Shown here one piece after another: positions 6,669 through 13,304 of a DNA stretch of 15,826 nt (positions within the stretch are counted from its first letter, which is position 1; each line of letters begins with the position of its first letter). The stretch is taken from assembly GCA_910587905.1 (NCBI GenBank), contig CAJUOF010000180.1:1-15826 (forward strand), given 5' to 3'. This DNA comes from an uncultured Lachnospiraceae bacterium. Its GTDB lineage: Bacteria; Bacillota_A; Clostridia; Lachnospirales; Lachnospiraceae. The position numbers were made by a program, and so were the translations under genes. Below the pieces are notes generated by a model. It searched no databases. It was not told where the DNA came from and worked only from the letters and a program-made list of their open reading frames with translations.

Positions 6669-8044
6669 TAATAAATATGATAGGAAACCTCTGCCGTGAT
6701 AGCTGTATCCGACTGGTTTTCTATGTACACCTTATGTGTTCCGTTTTTTTCCACCTTAAATGTATGAGTTATCTTTCCTTTAGAAGACACCGCCCTCCGG
6801 TCTCCATCCGGCTCGATGATTCCGACCCTTGTCAGCTTGTTTTCAGGATCCACATAAGCAGTCACATCAATCTCATCCCCCACGCTGCAAGAAAAACCCG
6901 GCGTTTTTTTTGAGTTATTCACCGGAATGCTCCAGTTAGCATAAGCTCTTCCTTTTTCCATTGGCATTTCGATCTCAATCACATCGCTCGCCGTTCCCGC
7001 CGGAATCCGCACTTCCACCAACTCTTCCGGCTCCTGAAGCTCTTCCTCGTACACGACCATGGTCGCATCCTTGACGGCCGTATAGCCTGCCAAGAATCCC
7101 TTCCCCGCCGCATAGGAGGTGAGGGAAGCCACTGCCGCAAACAAAACTGCCAGACACAGGACTGTTCCCCTTTTCCACTCTTTTTCGTAACGATATCCTC
7201 TCATCATCTGAATCCTCCTCTCAATGCTGGTTCCATTCTCATACAAGGACATGGGGAGCAGATTTCCGCCCCCACCTCCGCCGTCTTTTTTTGACATGCC
7301 AAGAATGACGTCAAAATATTCGGAAAAATCGGCCGGCGCGTCTCTTCTCCCGCACATATCCCGGTCACAGGAAAACTCATTCCAATCCATGATGTCCCGG
7401 AACATGAGACGGAACACCGGATTGAACCAGTAAACCCGAAGCAGCCAGGACAGCAGGCATTTCCAGGCCAGATCCCCGTTCCTGATATGGGTCAGCTCAT
7501 GGCCGATCACGATTCGGAGACACGCTTCCTTCTGAGGGATTGCCGGAAGCAGAATCACCGGCCGGAATACACCGCTGACTTGGGGAATCTTGCAGGAAAG
7601 GTTCTCGTGAACCGCAGCCTTCTTCCGCATTCCCCAGGTATCTTGAAGCTCCTCCAGGATATCGGTCTCCTCGTCTGTGGCGTCCAGGCTGCACTTATGC
7701 AGCCGGTTCAGCTGCATCCTCGCCCTCAGATACCGGAACATCTGCCAGAGAAAGCCGGCCGCCCAGGCGATAAACAGACCTCTGAGAACTACAAGGATCG
7801 CCGGAGTAATGTCAAAATCACCATTCCAACTGCCATCCGCCCCGTGAGACACGTCCAACGCCATCAGAAACACGAAGGGAAGTGTCCAGAACAGAATGAC
7901 AAACTTCGACGAGACAACGATCCAGCTATATTTCTTCTTTTTCCTAAGAAATGCCTCCGCAAATTTCCAAAGTCCGTAGGCCAGGTTCCCGGTCAGAGAC
8001 GTGTACACGATACAGAAAAACCACTCACTGCCTGATAGGCTCAT
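6668..8044 (-). CDS. BlaR1-like M56 membrane metalloprotease with a non-penicillin-binding sensor domain
   Basis: A 458-aa membrane protein. In the BlaR1/MecR1 family a signal outside the cell activates an inner-face zinc protease, which relieves repression by a BlaI-type regulator. Predicted membrane segments lie near 8-26, 41-65, 80-103 and 293-313. The zinc site is GHELTH (His182, Glu183, His186), with a third ligand in WNEFSCD (Glu223). The extracytoplasmic tail (about 315-458) is short and beta-rich and ends in a C-terminal sandwich-like stretch. It lacks the ~250-aa penicillin-binding domain of true BlaR1, so beta-lactam sensing is unlikely and the signal is unknown. GGAGGAG precedes the ATG, and the start overlaps the BlaI-like stop codon by 20 bp, indicating translational coupling. 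A GGGGGG run occurs at residues 255-260. Confidence 0.88.
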   Translation of the reverse strand: MSLSGSEWFFCIVYTSLTGNLAYGLWKFAEAFLRKKKKYSWIVVSSKFVILFWTLPFVFLMALDVSHGADGSWNGDFDITPAILVVLRGLFIAWAAGFLWQMFRYLRARMQLNRLHKCSLDATDEETDILEELQDTWGMRKKAAVHENLSCKIPQVSGVFRPVILLPAIPQKEACLRIVIGHELTHIRNGDLAWKCLLSWLLRVYWFNPVFRLMFRDIMDWNEFSCDRDMCGRRDAPADFSEYFDVILGMSKKDGGGGGGNLLPMSLYENGTSIERRIQMMRGYRYEKEWKRGTVLCLAVLFAAVASLTSYAAGKGFLAGYTAVKDATMVVYEEELQEPEELVEVRIPAGTASDVIEIEMPMEKGRAYANWSIPVNNSKKTPGFSCSVGDEIDVTAYVDPENKLTRVGIIEPDGDRRAVSSKGKITHTFKVEKNGTHKVYIENQSDTAITAEVSYHIY

Positions 8045-8408
8045 GGATCAGCTCCTCCAGCTTCCTAAATTCTTCTTCTGTCAGTTCTTCTTCCTCTCGC
8101 AGGGCACAGGTGAAGGCCTTCAAGGGTTTCTTCCCCCAAAACCTGGCCATCTTCCCCATCACATGATTCAGATATTCCTCCTCGCTGATGGCGGGCGTAT
8201 AGTTGTAAGCCCTGCCTTCCTGCTCCATGTGGAGGAACCCCCGCTTCACCAGGCTCCGGATATAGGTGGAAACCGTCTGATAATGCCATGCCTTTTTATA
8301 ACGCTCTGTGGCCGCCGCGTAGATGTCCGCGAGCTGCACCGGCTCCCCCGCATCCCAGATCACCTTCATCACGGTCAACTCGCTGGCCGGCAGTTCCTGA
8401 ATGTCCAT
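8025..8408 (-). CDS. BlaI/MecI/CopY-family transcriptional repressor
   Basis: A 127-aa winged-helix repressor. The N-terminal half reads as this family: ELPASELTVMKVIWDAGEPVQLADIYAA, then the recognition region YQTVSTYIRSLVKRGFL and the wing GRAYNYTPAIS. The C-terminal half, rich in Glu and Lys, should form the dimerisation helices. Members bind TACA/TGTA dyads as dimers and are released when the partner BlaR1-type protease is activated. AAGGAGGAG lies 6 bp before the ATG. It is the first gene of the pair, with the protease gene overlapping its end. A box nearly identical to the S. aureus mec operator core lies at its own promoter, consistent with autorepression. Confidence 0.92.
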   Translation of the reverse strand: MDIQELPASELTVMKVIWDAGEPVQLADIYAAATERYKKAWHYQTVSTYIRSLVKRGFLHMEQEGRAYNYTPAISEEEYLNHVMGKMARFWGKKPLKAFTCALREEEELTEEEFRKLEELIHEPIRQ

Positions 8409-8449
8409 ATACTTCTCCTCCTTTCGTCGTTTTAATTATGAATTGCATT

Positions 8450-8464
8450 TATAGTTGTATTATA
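8450..8464 (-). promoter_or_regulatory. Promoter -10 and candidate BlaI operator of the blaI-blaR1-like pair
   Basis: On the minus strand a perfect TATAAT (8464-8459) is followed at once by TACAACTATA (8459-8450), which differs at one base from the mec/bla operator core TACAACTGTA. A repressor there would sit on the start of transcription. I see no good -35 box at 17 bp. Confidence 0.5.
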
Positions 8465-8495
8465 TAAATATTCCACTAATTCCGGCTAGTATTCC

Positions 8496-8969
8496 CTACA
8501 AAATGCCCCCCAGAATTTCCTGAAGCTCTAAAAATAATTTCTTCCCGGAATCACCTCCTGGAACACATCTCGCCCTTTCCCCGTTCATAAATATCGTCCC
8601 GTCCGAATAAATTTCAATCCATGTTGTCATTTTAAGCTCTTCATTCCAAAAATACAGATTTATCACCTCGTGTTTTCCAACCACTCCTTTTCCCGGGAAT
8701 ATCCTTTTATAATATCGGTATTGATTCAAACTCTCAACGACATATTGAAACTCCGCACTGCCTGTTTCTATTCTAAAATTTTTTTCTACCGAAACGTCAA
8801 AGCCGTTTAATTCCATAATCACAACTGATATAGAAACGCTCTCATCCAATTTCTTTTTTACTCTTATCTCACTGAAACTGATAAACAAAAAAGTAAATAA
8901 ACTGATCACGACAATAATACATATAGTCCTCTTTTGCTTAAAATTCCCAAAAAATTTTTTCATATCCAT
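8496..8969 (-). CDS. Unrecognised small membrane-anchored protein
   Basis: A 157-aa protein with a basic N-terminus (MDMKKFFGNFKQKR), one hydrophobic segment at about 15-32 and a soluble C-terminal part, probably outside the membrane. The soluble part contains NLYFWNEELKMTTWIEIYSDGTIFMNG, which has a beta-strand character, but I recognise no family. The gene is AT-richer than its neighbours on the left. Start at 8969; GGGGAA lies about 6 bp upstream, a weak ribosome site, and an in-frame ATG at 8963 is also possible. It sits between the restriction-modification gene (130 bp upstream) and the BlaI-like gene (87 bp downstream), all on the same strand. It could belong to the BlaR1-regulated set or to the AT-rich segment; the sequence does not decide this. 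Confidence 0.7.
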   Translation of the reverse strand: MDMKKFFGNFKQKRTICIIVVISLFTFLFISFSEIRVKKKLDESVSISVVIMELNGFDVSVEKNFRIETGSAEFQYVVESLNQYRYYKRIFPGKGVVGKHEVINLYFWNEELKMTTWIEIYSDGTIFMNGERARCVPGGDSGKKLFLELQEILGGIL

Positions 8970-8993
8970 TTTTCCCCATTAAAATGCCGTCTA

Positions 8994-9014
8994 ACATCAA
9001 GAAAGGACTGATGT
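8994..9014. repeat. Short dyad upstream of the one-TM protein gene
   Basis: ACATCA (8994-8999) and TGATGT (9009-9014) are inverted with a 9-nt centre, 25-45 bp before the start codon. It could be an operator or a leader hairpin. The rest of 8970-9100 is AT-rich and holds no other feature I can support. Confidence 0.3.
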
Positions 9015-9100
9015 CTTATTTTGTTGGAAATACTTTTGCATTAGGTAAAAATTCAAATTTGCTCATTTATGGTATATTATCTACGCATTAAACCCATTCT

Positions 9101-11593
9101 TTAAAGCAAGGTCAAAAAGTTTTCATCCTCATTGAAATTATGTATTGGTGTCATAGTTAACAATGTATCTCTCATAATCTTTTTCGCTTCATTTCTTTTT
9201 TTAAACACATCTTTTACTTGCTTTATAATCGTTTCCCTCTCGTTTCTATTTTTAGGAATAGGTAATACCAATTCATAAATACGTCTGCCAAGAGTATCAA
9301 TAATATCTTGCGTAAACTGTTTAGACCTTATTTGTTCTTTTACAATCGGAGATGATAATAAAGCAAGCAACAGATACGGATTCATCTTTTCTTTATCTCT
9401 ACACCTTAATTTATAAAGATGGCTTTGATAAACAATTTTAGTATCTGCACTGGAAATCATTGCACAAGTTCCTACTAAATATGTACCATCTTTAACCATT
9501 AGTATATCTTCTGCTTGTACATCTTGTCTTTCTTTTAACCCATCATAAATAGCTTGCTCCAGCCCCTGCTTAGGATCAAGTTTAATCTCCCAATTTGCAA
9601 TATCAGAAGTTCTTATAAAAGGTATTGTTCCTGTTCCATATGCTAACTTTCCGACCTCGTCACCAGTAGAAACAGATATAACCCCATCTTTGATTAAATC
9701 TCCCAAAACCACTAATTCATAATCTTTTTTCAGACTTTCTAATTTATCTTTTATTTCTGGATTATAATAAATTGGCAAATAGATATTATTTACAATATCG
9801 GCCTGCTTAACCGTAAATCCTAAATGGTCATAAGATAACGTCTCACCGGCAACATACTTCTCATATCGTTCTTGTATGGCAGGTATATCGTCATATGGAA
9901 CCTCTAAGCCTCTAGAATCATGACCACACCATTTTGCAACAGCCATAAAAATTTTATGTTCCAAATCAGTTTTTTCATCTTCTGCCAATTTTGTCATAAG
10001 TACGGCGCAAGTTTTTGCATGTGTATGTGGTTGAAATAGCTCTTCTGGCATAGAAATAATAGCATCAATACGAGCGTGTTTTTCAACATACTTCATAATA
10101 TACTTATGGCTAGGATTGCAAAACATGCTTTCAGGTGCTACTATTCCTAATCTGCCCCCCACCTGTAATAATGCAAGACACTTTTCAATAAACAATACTT
10201 GGGGTGTTTGGTCAGATAATTCTTTATTTGTCTTCTCTAACTCCCCATCTTTATTTAATTTCCATTTATACCCAAGTTCATAACGTTTTAATATAGCTTT
10301 ATCATCAATTTTTAATTTTGAACCATACGGCGGGTTGGTTAATACAACATTATACTTGCCATCTATAATGGTATTTTTCGCTTTTATAGACCAGTTTGTG
10401 GGACTATCTAAACTATTCTCACAAAAAATACCTCCTCGTCCATCGCCAAGTAATGCCATATACGCTTTTGATGTTTTGCTCAAAAAGTTTTCTTTGTCAA
10501 TGCCGTCAAAATTTTTAATTGCTACTTCCTGCAATTCTGCAAAAATTTCTTTTTCTGGCCAATTCAACTCTTCACACTGTCTATTCACTTTCGCCCATAC
10601 ATATTTTAACGCTTCTACCAGAAATCCACCTGAACCACAAGCAGGATCAACTATTTTATCTCTTTGCCCCGGATCGGTCATTGATAACAACAACTTAACA
10701 ACATTTCTAGGTGTAAAGAATTGCCCCTGCGGTCCTCTTAACGAAGGTCCAATAAACATTTCAAATGCATCTGCAATAACATCCCTTTCACTTTCCATTA
10801 AACAATATTGCTGCAGCTCTCCAACAATATGTGTGATAGAATTATCTGACAGAGTAATTTTGTCATTATCATCAAATACATCTGGATATTTCTTTTTCAC
10901 ATCAATAAACAAATCCTGTATTCTTTTTGAGATACTGGTCTGGTCTTCATTTATGCCTGCACGGAAATCAACTAAAGAATCTCCTCTTTTATACCGTTCA
11001 TCATATATCTTGCAAAAAATAATATTTATCAACTGTGGAAGCAATTCTGTGTCAAGTGTTTGCCCAGTATTGTTCGCTGCTAAATAATTTCTAATATTAT
11101 TGAAAGTATTTTTTAAATTATGTGTCTTTTTAAGATCTTTCCTTTTAAATAGTCCTATGTCATCAACATTTTGTCCATATAATGGTAAATTAGGTATCTC
11201 TTTAAAATCAACTCTGCCATTTTGTTCATATTTTCTTAAATACAATATCTCGTTACCATTATACCAAGCTCCCAAATATGCTTTAGACAATCTTAAATAA
11301 TCTTCTAATTGTGAGCGTCCATCTTTACGGTTTTTCTTTTTACACTCTATGATCATATAAAGGTCTTCTTCCTTTTTGTCAGCAGAAGTAAAAACGGCAA
11401 TATCAACAGGATATTCCTTTTTAGTATCCGATGGTCTGGCCTTTACTCTATATTGTGGTCTAGTCTGAATCATTTCTTTTGGATATCCATAATTCTCAAC
11501 TAATATCTTTGAAAACGGTTGTGTGGCCTGTATTTCTTCCGGTGTTCCATTTACCTCTACTCCAGAAATATAATCTATAATTTTATCAGCCAT
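9101..11593 (-). CDS. Single-chain restriction-modification protein: nuclease + N6-adenine methylase + specificity domain
   Basis: An 830-aa protein with three parts. Residues ~10-125 resemble the N-terminal nuclease domain of type I HsdR; the PD-(D/E)xK pattern is visible as PVDIAVF (Asp64) and IIECKKK (Glu83, Lys85). Residues ~150-540 form an HsdM-like helical region and methylase, with SAM motif DPACGSGG (316-323) and the adenine-methylase motif NPPYG (420-424). Residues ~610-815 look like one HsdS-type target-recognition domain plus its helical spacer. No helicase is present, and no separate hsdR, hsdM or hsdS gene lies nearby. This is the layout of a type IIG (MmeI/BcgI-like) enzyme that both methylates and cuts. 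I chose the ATG at 11593 over the in-frame TTG at 11608. Base and codon use are much more AT-rich than in flanking genes, pointing to horizontal acquisition. Confidence 0.85.
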   Translation of the reverse strand: MADKIIDYISGVEVNGTPEEIQATQPFSKILVENYGYPKEMIQTRPQYRVKARPSDTKKEYPVDIAVFTSADKKEEDLYMIIECKKKNRKDGRSQLEDYLRLSKAYLGAWYNGNEILYLRKYEQNGRVDFKEIPNLPLYGQNVDDIGLFKRKDLKKTHNLKNTFNNIRNYLAANNTGQTLDTELLPQLINIIFCKIYDERYKRGDSLVDFRAGINEDQTSISKRIQDLFIDVKKKYPDVFDDNDKITLSDNSITHIVGELQQYCLMESERDVIADAFEMFIGPSLRGPQGQFFTPRNVVKLLLSMTDPGQRDKIVDPACGSGGFLVEALKYVWAKVNRQCEELNWPEKEIFAELQEVAIKNFDGIDKENFLSKTSKAYMALLGDGRGGIFCENSLDSPTNWSIKAKNTIIDGKYNVVLTNPPYGSKLKIDDKAILKRYELGYKWKLNKDGELEKTNKELSDQTPQVLFIEKCLALLQVGGRLGIVAPESMFCNPSHKYIMKYVEKHARIDAIISMPEELFQPHTHAKTCAVLMTKLAEDEKTDLEHKIFMAVAKWCGHDSRGLEVPYDDIPAIQERYEKYVAGETLSYDHLGFTVKQADIVNNIYLPIYYNPEIKDKLESLKKDYELVVLGDLIKDGVISVSTGDEVGKLAYGTGTIPFIRTSDIANWEIKLDPKQGLEQAIYDGLKERQDVQAEDILMVKDGTYLVGTCAMISSADTKIVYQSHLYKLRCRDKEKMNPYLLLALLSSPIVKEQIRSKQFTQDIIDTLGRRIYELVLPIPKNRNERETIIKQVKDVFKKRNEAKKIMRDTLLTMTPIHNFNEDENFLTLL

Positions 11594-11621
11594 TACAAAA
11601 GCCCCCAATCACAATTTATAC

Positions 11622-11652
11622 GAAGCAAACCCTATATATAGAGATTTGCTTC
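11622..11652. promoter_or_regulatory. Inverted repeat at the transcription start of the restriction-modification gene
   Basis: GAAGCAAA (11622-11629) and TTTGCTTC (11645-11652) are perfect inverted arms around a 15-nt centre that contains the palindrome CTATATATAG. The element begins 2 bp downstream of the -10 box, so it covers the expected +1 and 5' leader. It could be a repressor operator or an mRNA hairpin. Confidence 0.5.
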
Positions 11653-11654
11653 AT

Positions 11655-11660
11655 ATTATA
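11655..11660 (-). promoter_or_regulatory. -10 box of the restriction-modification gene
   Basis: A perfect TATAAT on the minus strand, about 60 bp before the chosen start codon. The -35 region (around ATGCAA or TGCAAT, 16-17 bp upstream) is a poor match, which suggests a weak or activator-dependent promoter. Confidence 0.5.
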
Positions 11661-11691
11661 CTACAAAATATCCAAAATTGCATTAAAACTT

Positions 11692-11922
11692 TTACAGTTG
11701 TCCGAAGGGAGTGCCGCCCGCCTGCCAGATTCCCTGCTTCACCGCCTCCGCGAGCCGGCGAAGGTGGGCATGGCCCGCCGAATTTTCACTGAAGGTATTG
11801 GCAATGCCGATATGTGGTTTTCTTCCCAGCTCTTCCGGCGTATAGCCGCTCCCCTTGTACACCGCCCTGGAGTGGGCCGCCGCATCGCCATCCATAATGG
11901 TTTTTACAAATGTCATCTCCAT
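11692..11922 (-). pseudogene. Truncated IlvD/Edd-family dehydratase (N-terminal remnant)
   Basis: This is a 76-codon stump of an enzyme that is normally ~570-650 aa. It matches the start of IlvD/Edd dehydratases, which dehydrate dihydroxy acids or sugar acids with an iron-sulfur cluster. The family-like features are DGDAAAHSRAVYKGSGYTPEELG, KPHIGIANTF, GHAHLRRLAEAVKQGI and AGGTPFG. After GGTPFG, where the family goes on to the DG catalytic segment, the frame reads QL and stops. The DNA changes there (about 11697) from GC-rich to AT-rich. All cluster cysteines and the active site are missing, so it should be inactive. Its start (ATG 11922, GGGGAA ribosome site) and promoter are intact. The rest of the gene is not in the window. 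Confidence 0.85.
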
Positions 11923-12001
11923 ATTCCCCTTTCCACATCCTATTTTGACCTGCCTGATCCTGTCTGTTCCGTCCTTCTGTCGTTCTTTTCCTCTTGAATT
12001 T

Positions 12002-12030
12002 AGTATAGACAAGAAGTTTTTTTGTGTAAA
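12002..12030 (-). promoter_or_regulatory. Sigma-A promoter of the truncated dehydratase
   Basis: On the minus strand TTTACA (12030-12025) and TATACT (12007-12002) are 17 bp apart, each with five of six consensus bases. It lies about 80 bp before the stump and points toward the restriction-modification gene, so transcripts could run into it. Confidence 0.7.
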
Positions 12031-12049
12031 TTGCATATTTTGCTCTTCG

Positions 12050-13180
12050 TTACACGTTTTTGACCTCTCTCTTGACTCCAAGGAGGGGACAATGGGGGTT
12101 TTTGCAGACAACTTCCGGCCGATAGGCTTTCACAGCAAAAAAGACACCCAGAAGTCCTCCCACCAGCTTTCCCACAATCAAGGGAATCAAATATTCCGGC
12201 GCCACGCCGGAGCCAAAAGCCAGATGGTCTCCCAGGGCTGCCGTTGCGCACACCAGCCAGGCCGTATTGACCACAATTCCTTTTTTATCCATGTACTTCA
12301 TCCGCTTATAGACCGGAACAGAATTGGCGAGGGTAAAGACCAGGCCAGAGACGGCCTCCTCGTTGACCTTGAGTTCTCTTCCCAGAACCTTAAGAGGTCT
12401 TTTAAGTGCCCGCACCAAAAGCTCCAGAAAAGGGAAGGTTCCCAGAAGGGTGATGCCGCAGGCGGACACGGTGGCCATCGCTTCCTCAATGGGAGCAAGA
12501 CCCGGGATCAGAACTGCCCCTGTCAGATATTGAAAGGCCGCCGCCACCAGACCAATATAAGTCAAAACCGTGAGTCCTTTCCCAAGGTAGATACAGGCGC
12601 GGACAGTTTTGTCCGGAATCCATTTCAGGCAGAGAACCACCAGAAGGGAAATCAGAATAGTAACGATAGAATTCATCATAATGACTGCAAGGGAGAATCC
12701 CGCCAAGATACCAGAAAGGACAGCGCCAGCGGGCACTGCCGCCATCCCATAGAGCAAGCCCAGAGAAAACAGTGGTTTATCTTCCTCTCCGATGGCATGG
12801 AATGCCACCGGAATCGTAAAGGTCAAAGTACAGCCCAGCATGGCCGCCACAAACAGACCGTTGTAATAGCCGGCAGCCTCCGTCCCACACAGCTCCCTCC
12901 CCAAGGAAAACCCTCCCATGTCAACGCAAAAGACGGAGGCTAAAACCGATGGGTCCATATGAAGCCCTCGGAAAAAAGCCTCCGTCAATCGATGAAGCAC
13001 CGATGCCAGTACAGGAGCAAGACAAAGCATCCCCACCATCCCCAGGGCCAGCTCTCCAAGGGAATGAAAGCCCTCATCAAACTTTTCCCCAAGATGTAAA
13101 TGACAGCCCGTCATCCTGTCTATTCCGCCGACCAGGGCAGAGATTCCCATCATCCACAGTACCACTTTATTTAGCATCAT
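12050..13180 (-). CDS. eutH: EutH-type ethanolamine permease
   Basis: A 376-aa membrane protein with about ten hydrophobic segments and the usual EutH length. Recognisable stretches are the N-terminus MLNKVVLWMMGISALVGGIDRMTG, the conserved SVFCVDMGGFSLGREL, GLFVAAMLGCTLTFTIPVA, TLANSVPVYKRMKYMDKKGIVVNTAW and FGSGVAPEYLIPLIVGK. EutH brings ethanolamine into the cell, where ethanolamine ammonia-lyase degrades it. No eutBC or microcompartment gene is seen here, so it is either a separated transporter or serves a related amino alcohol. The ATG-ATG start at 13180 is preceded by AGGAGGGGAAGG. It lies 124 bp downstream of the response regulator on the same strand, so it is a likely target of the two-component system. 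I see no clear terminator after it. Confidence 0.92.
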   Translation of the reverse strand: MMLNKVVLWMMGISALVGGIDRMTGCHLHLGEKFDEGFHSLGELALGMVGMLCLAPVLASVLHRLTEAFFRGLHMDPSVLASVFCVDMGGFSLGRELCGTEAAGYYNGLFVAAMLGCTLTFTIPVAFHAIGEEDKPLFSLGLLYGMAAVPAGAVLSGILAGFSLAVIMMNSIVTILISLLVVLCLKWIPDKTVRACIYLGKGLTVLTYIGLVAAAFQYLTGAVLIPGLAPIEEAMATVSACGITLLGTFPFLELLVRALKRPLKVLGRELKVNEEAVSGLVFTLANSVPVYKRMKYMDKKGIVVNTAWLVCATAALGDHLAFGSGVAPEYLIPLIVGKLVGGLLGVFFAVKAYRPEVVCKNPHCPLLGVKREVKNV

Positions 13181-13232
13181 AACGGCCTTCCCCTCCTCTA
13201 CTTGCTATGATTCTATCATAACCAGGCGGAGC

Positions 13233-13297
13233 TTTGCCGTCGATTGCGTATCTTGACACCTATATGCCCTTTCTTGTTTTACCGTGCGATTTGCATA
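13233..13297. repeat. Imperfect direct repeat in the eutH upstream region
   Basis: TTTGCCGTCGATTGCGTA (13233-13250) and TTTACCGTGCGATTTGCATA (13278-13297) match closely, with two one-base gaps and two substitutions, and start 45 bp apart. Both lie in the 124-bp gap upstream of eutH, in the same orientation. Direct repeats are the usual form of AraC-type sites, so they may bind the adjacent response regulator. Confidence 0.45.
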
Positions 13298-13304
13298 AAA
13301 TTTT

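Noticed and set aside
7926..8044. BlaR1-like gene taken as a beta-lactam resistance sensor
   Set aside because: The sensor domain is too short and lacks the penicillin-binding motifs; an SxxK match near residues 421-424 lies in the last strands and is most likely chance.
10335..11087. Plus-strand open frame (250 codons) inside the restriction-modification gene
   Set aside because: Antisense to the methylase motifs; Ser/Leu/Phe-rich translation typical of an AT-rich shadow frame.
11922..12111. Longer N-terminus for the dehydratase stump
   Set aside because: The extra residues include the promoter and match nothing in the family; the ATG at 11922 has its own ribosome site and begins the recognisable sequence.
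11855..12943. Plus-strand open frame (362 codons) opposite eutH and the dehydratase stump
   Set aside because: The minus strand encodes a clear EutH; the plus-strand product is low in structure and looks like a shadow of a GC-rich gene.
13253..13258. TTGACA on the plus strand between the response regulator and eutH
   Set aside because: No -10 box at the right distance and no plus-strand gene downstream; taken as chance.
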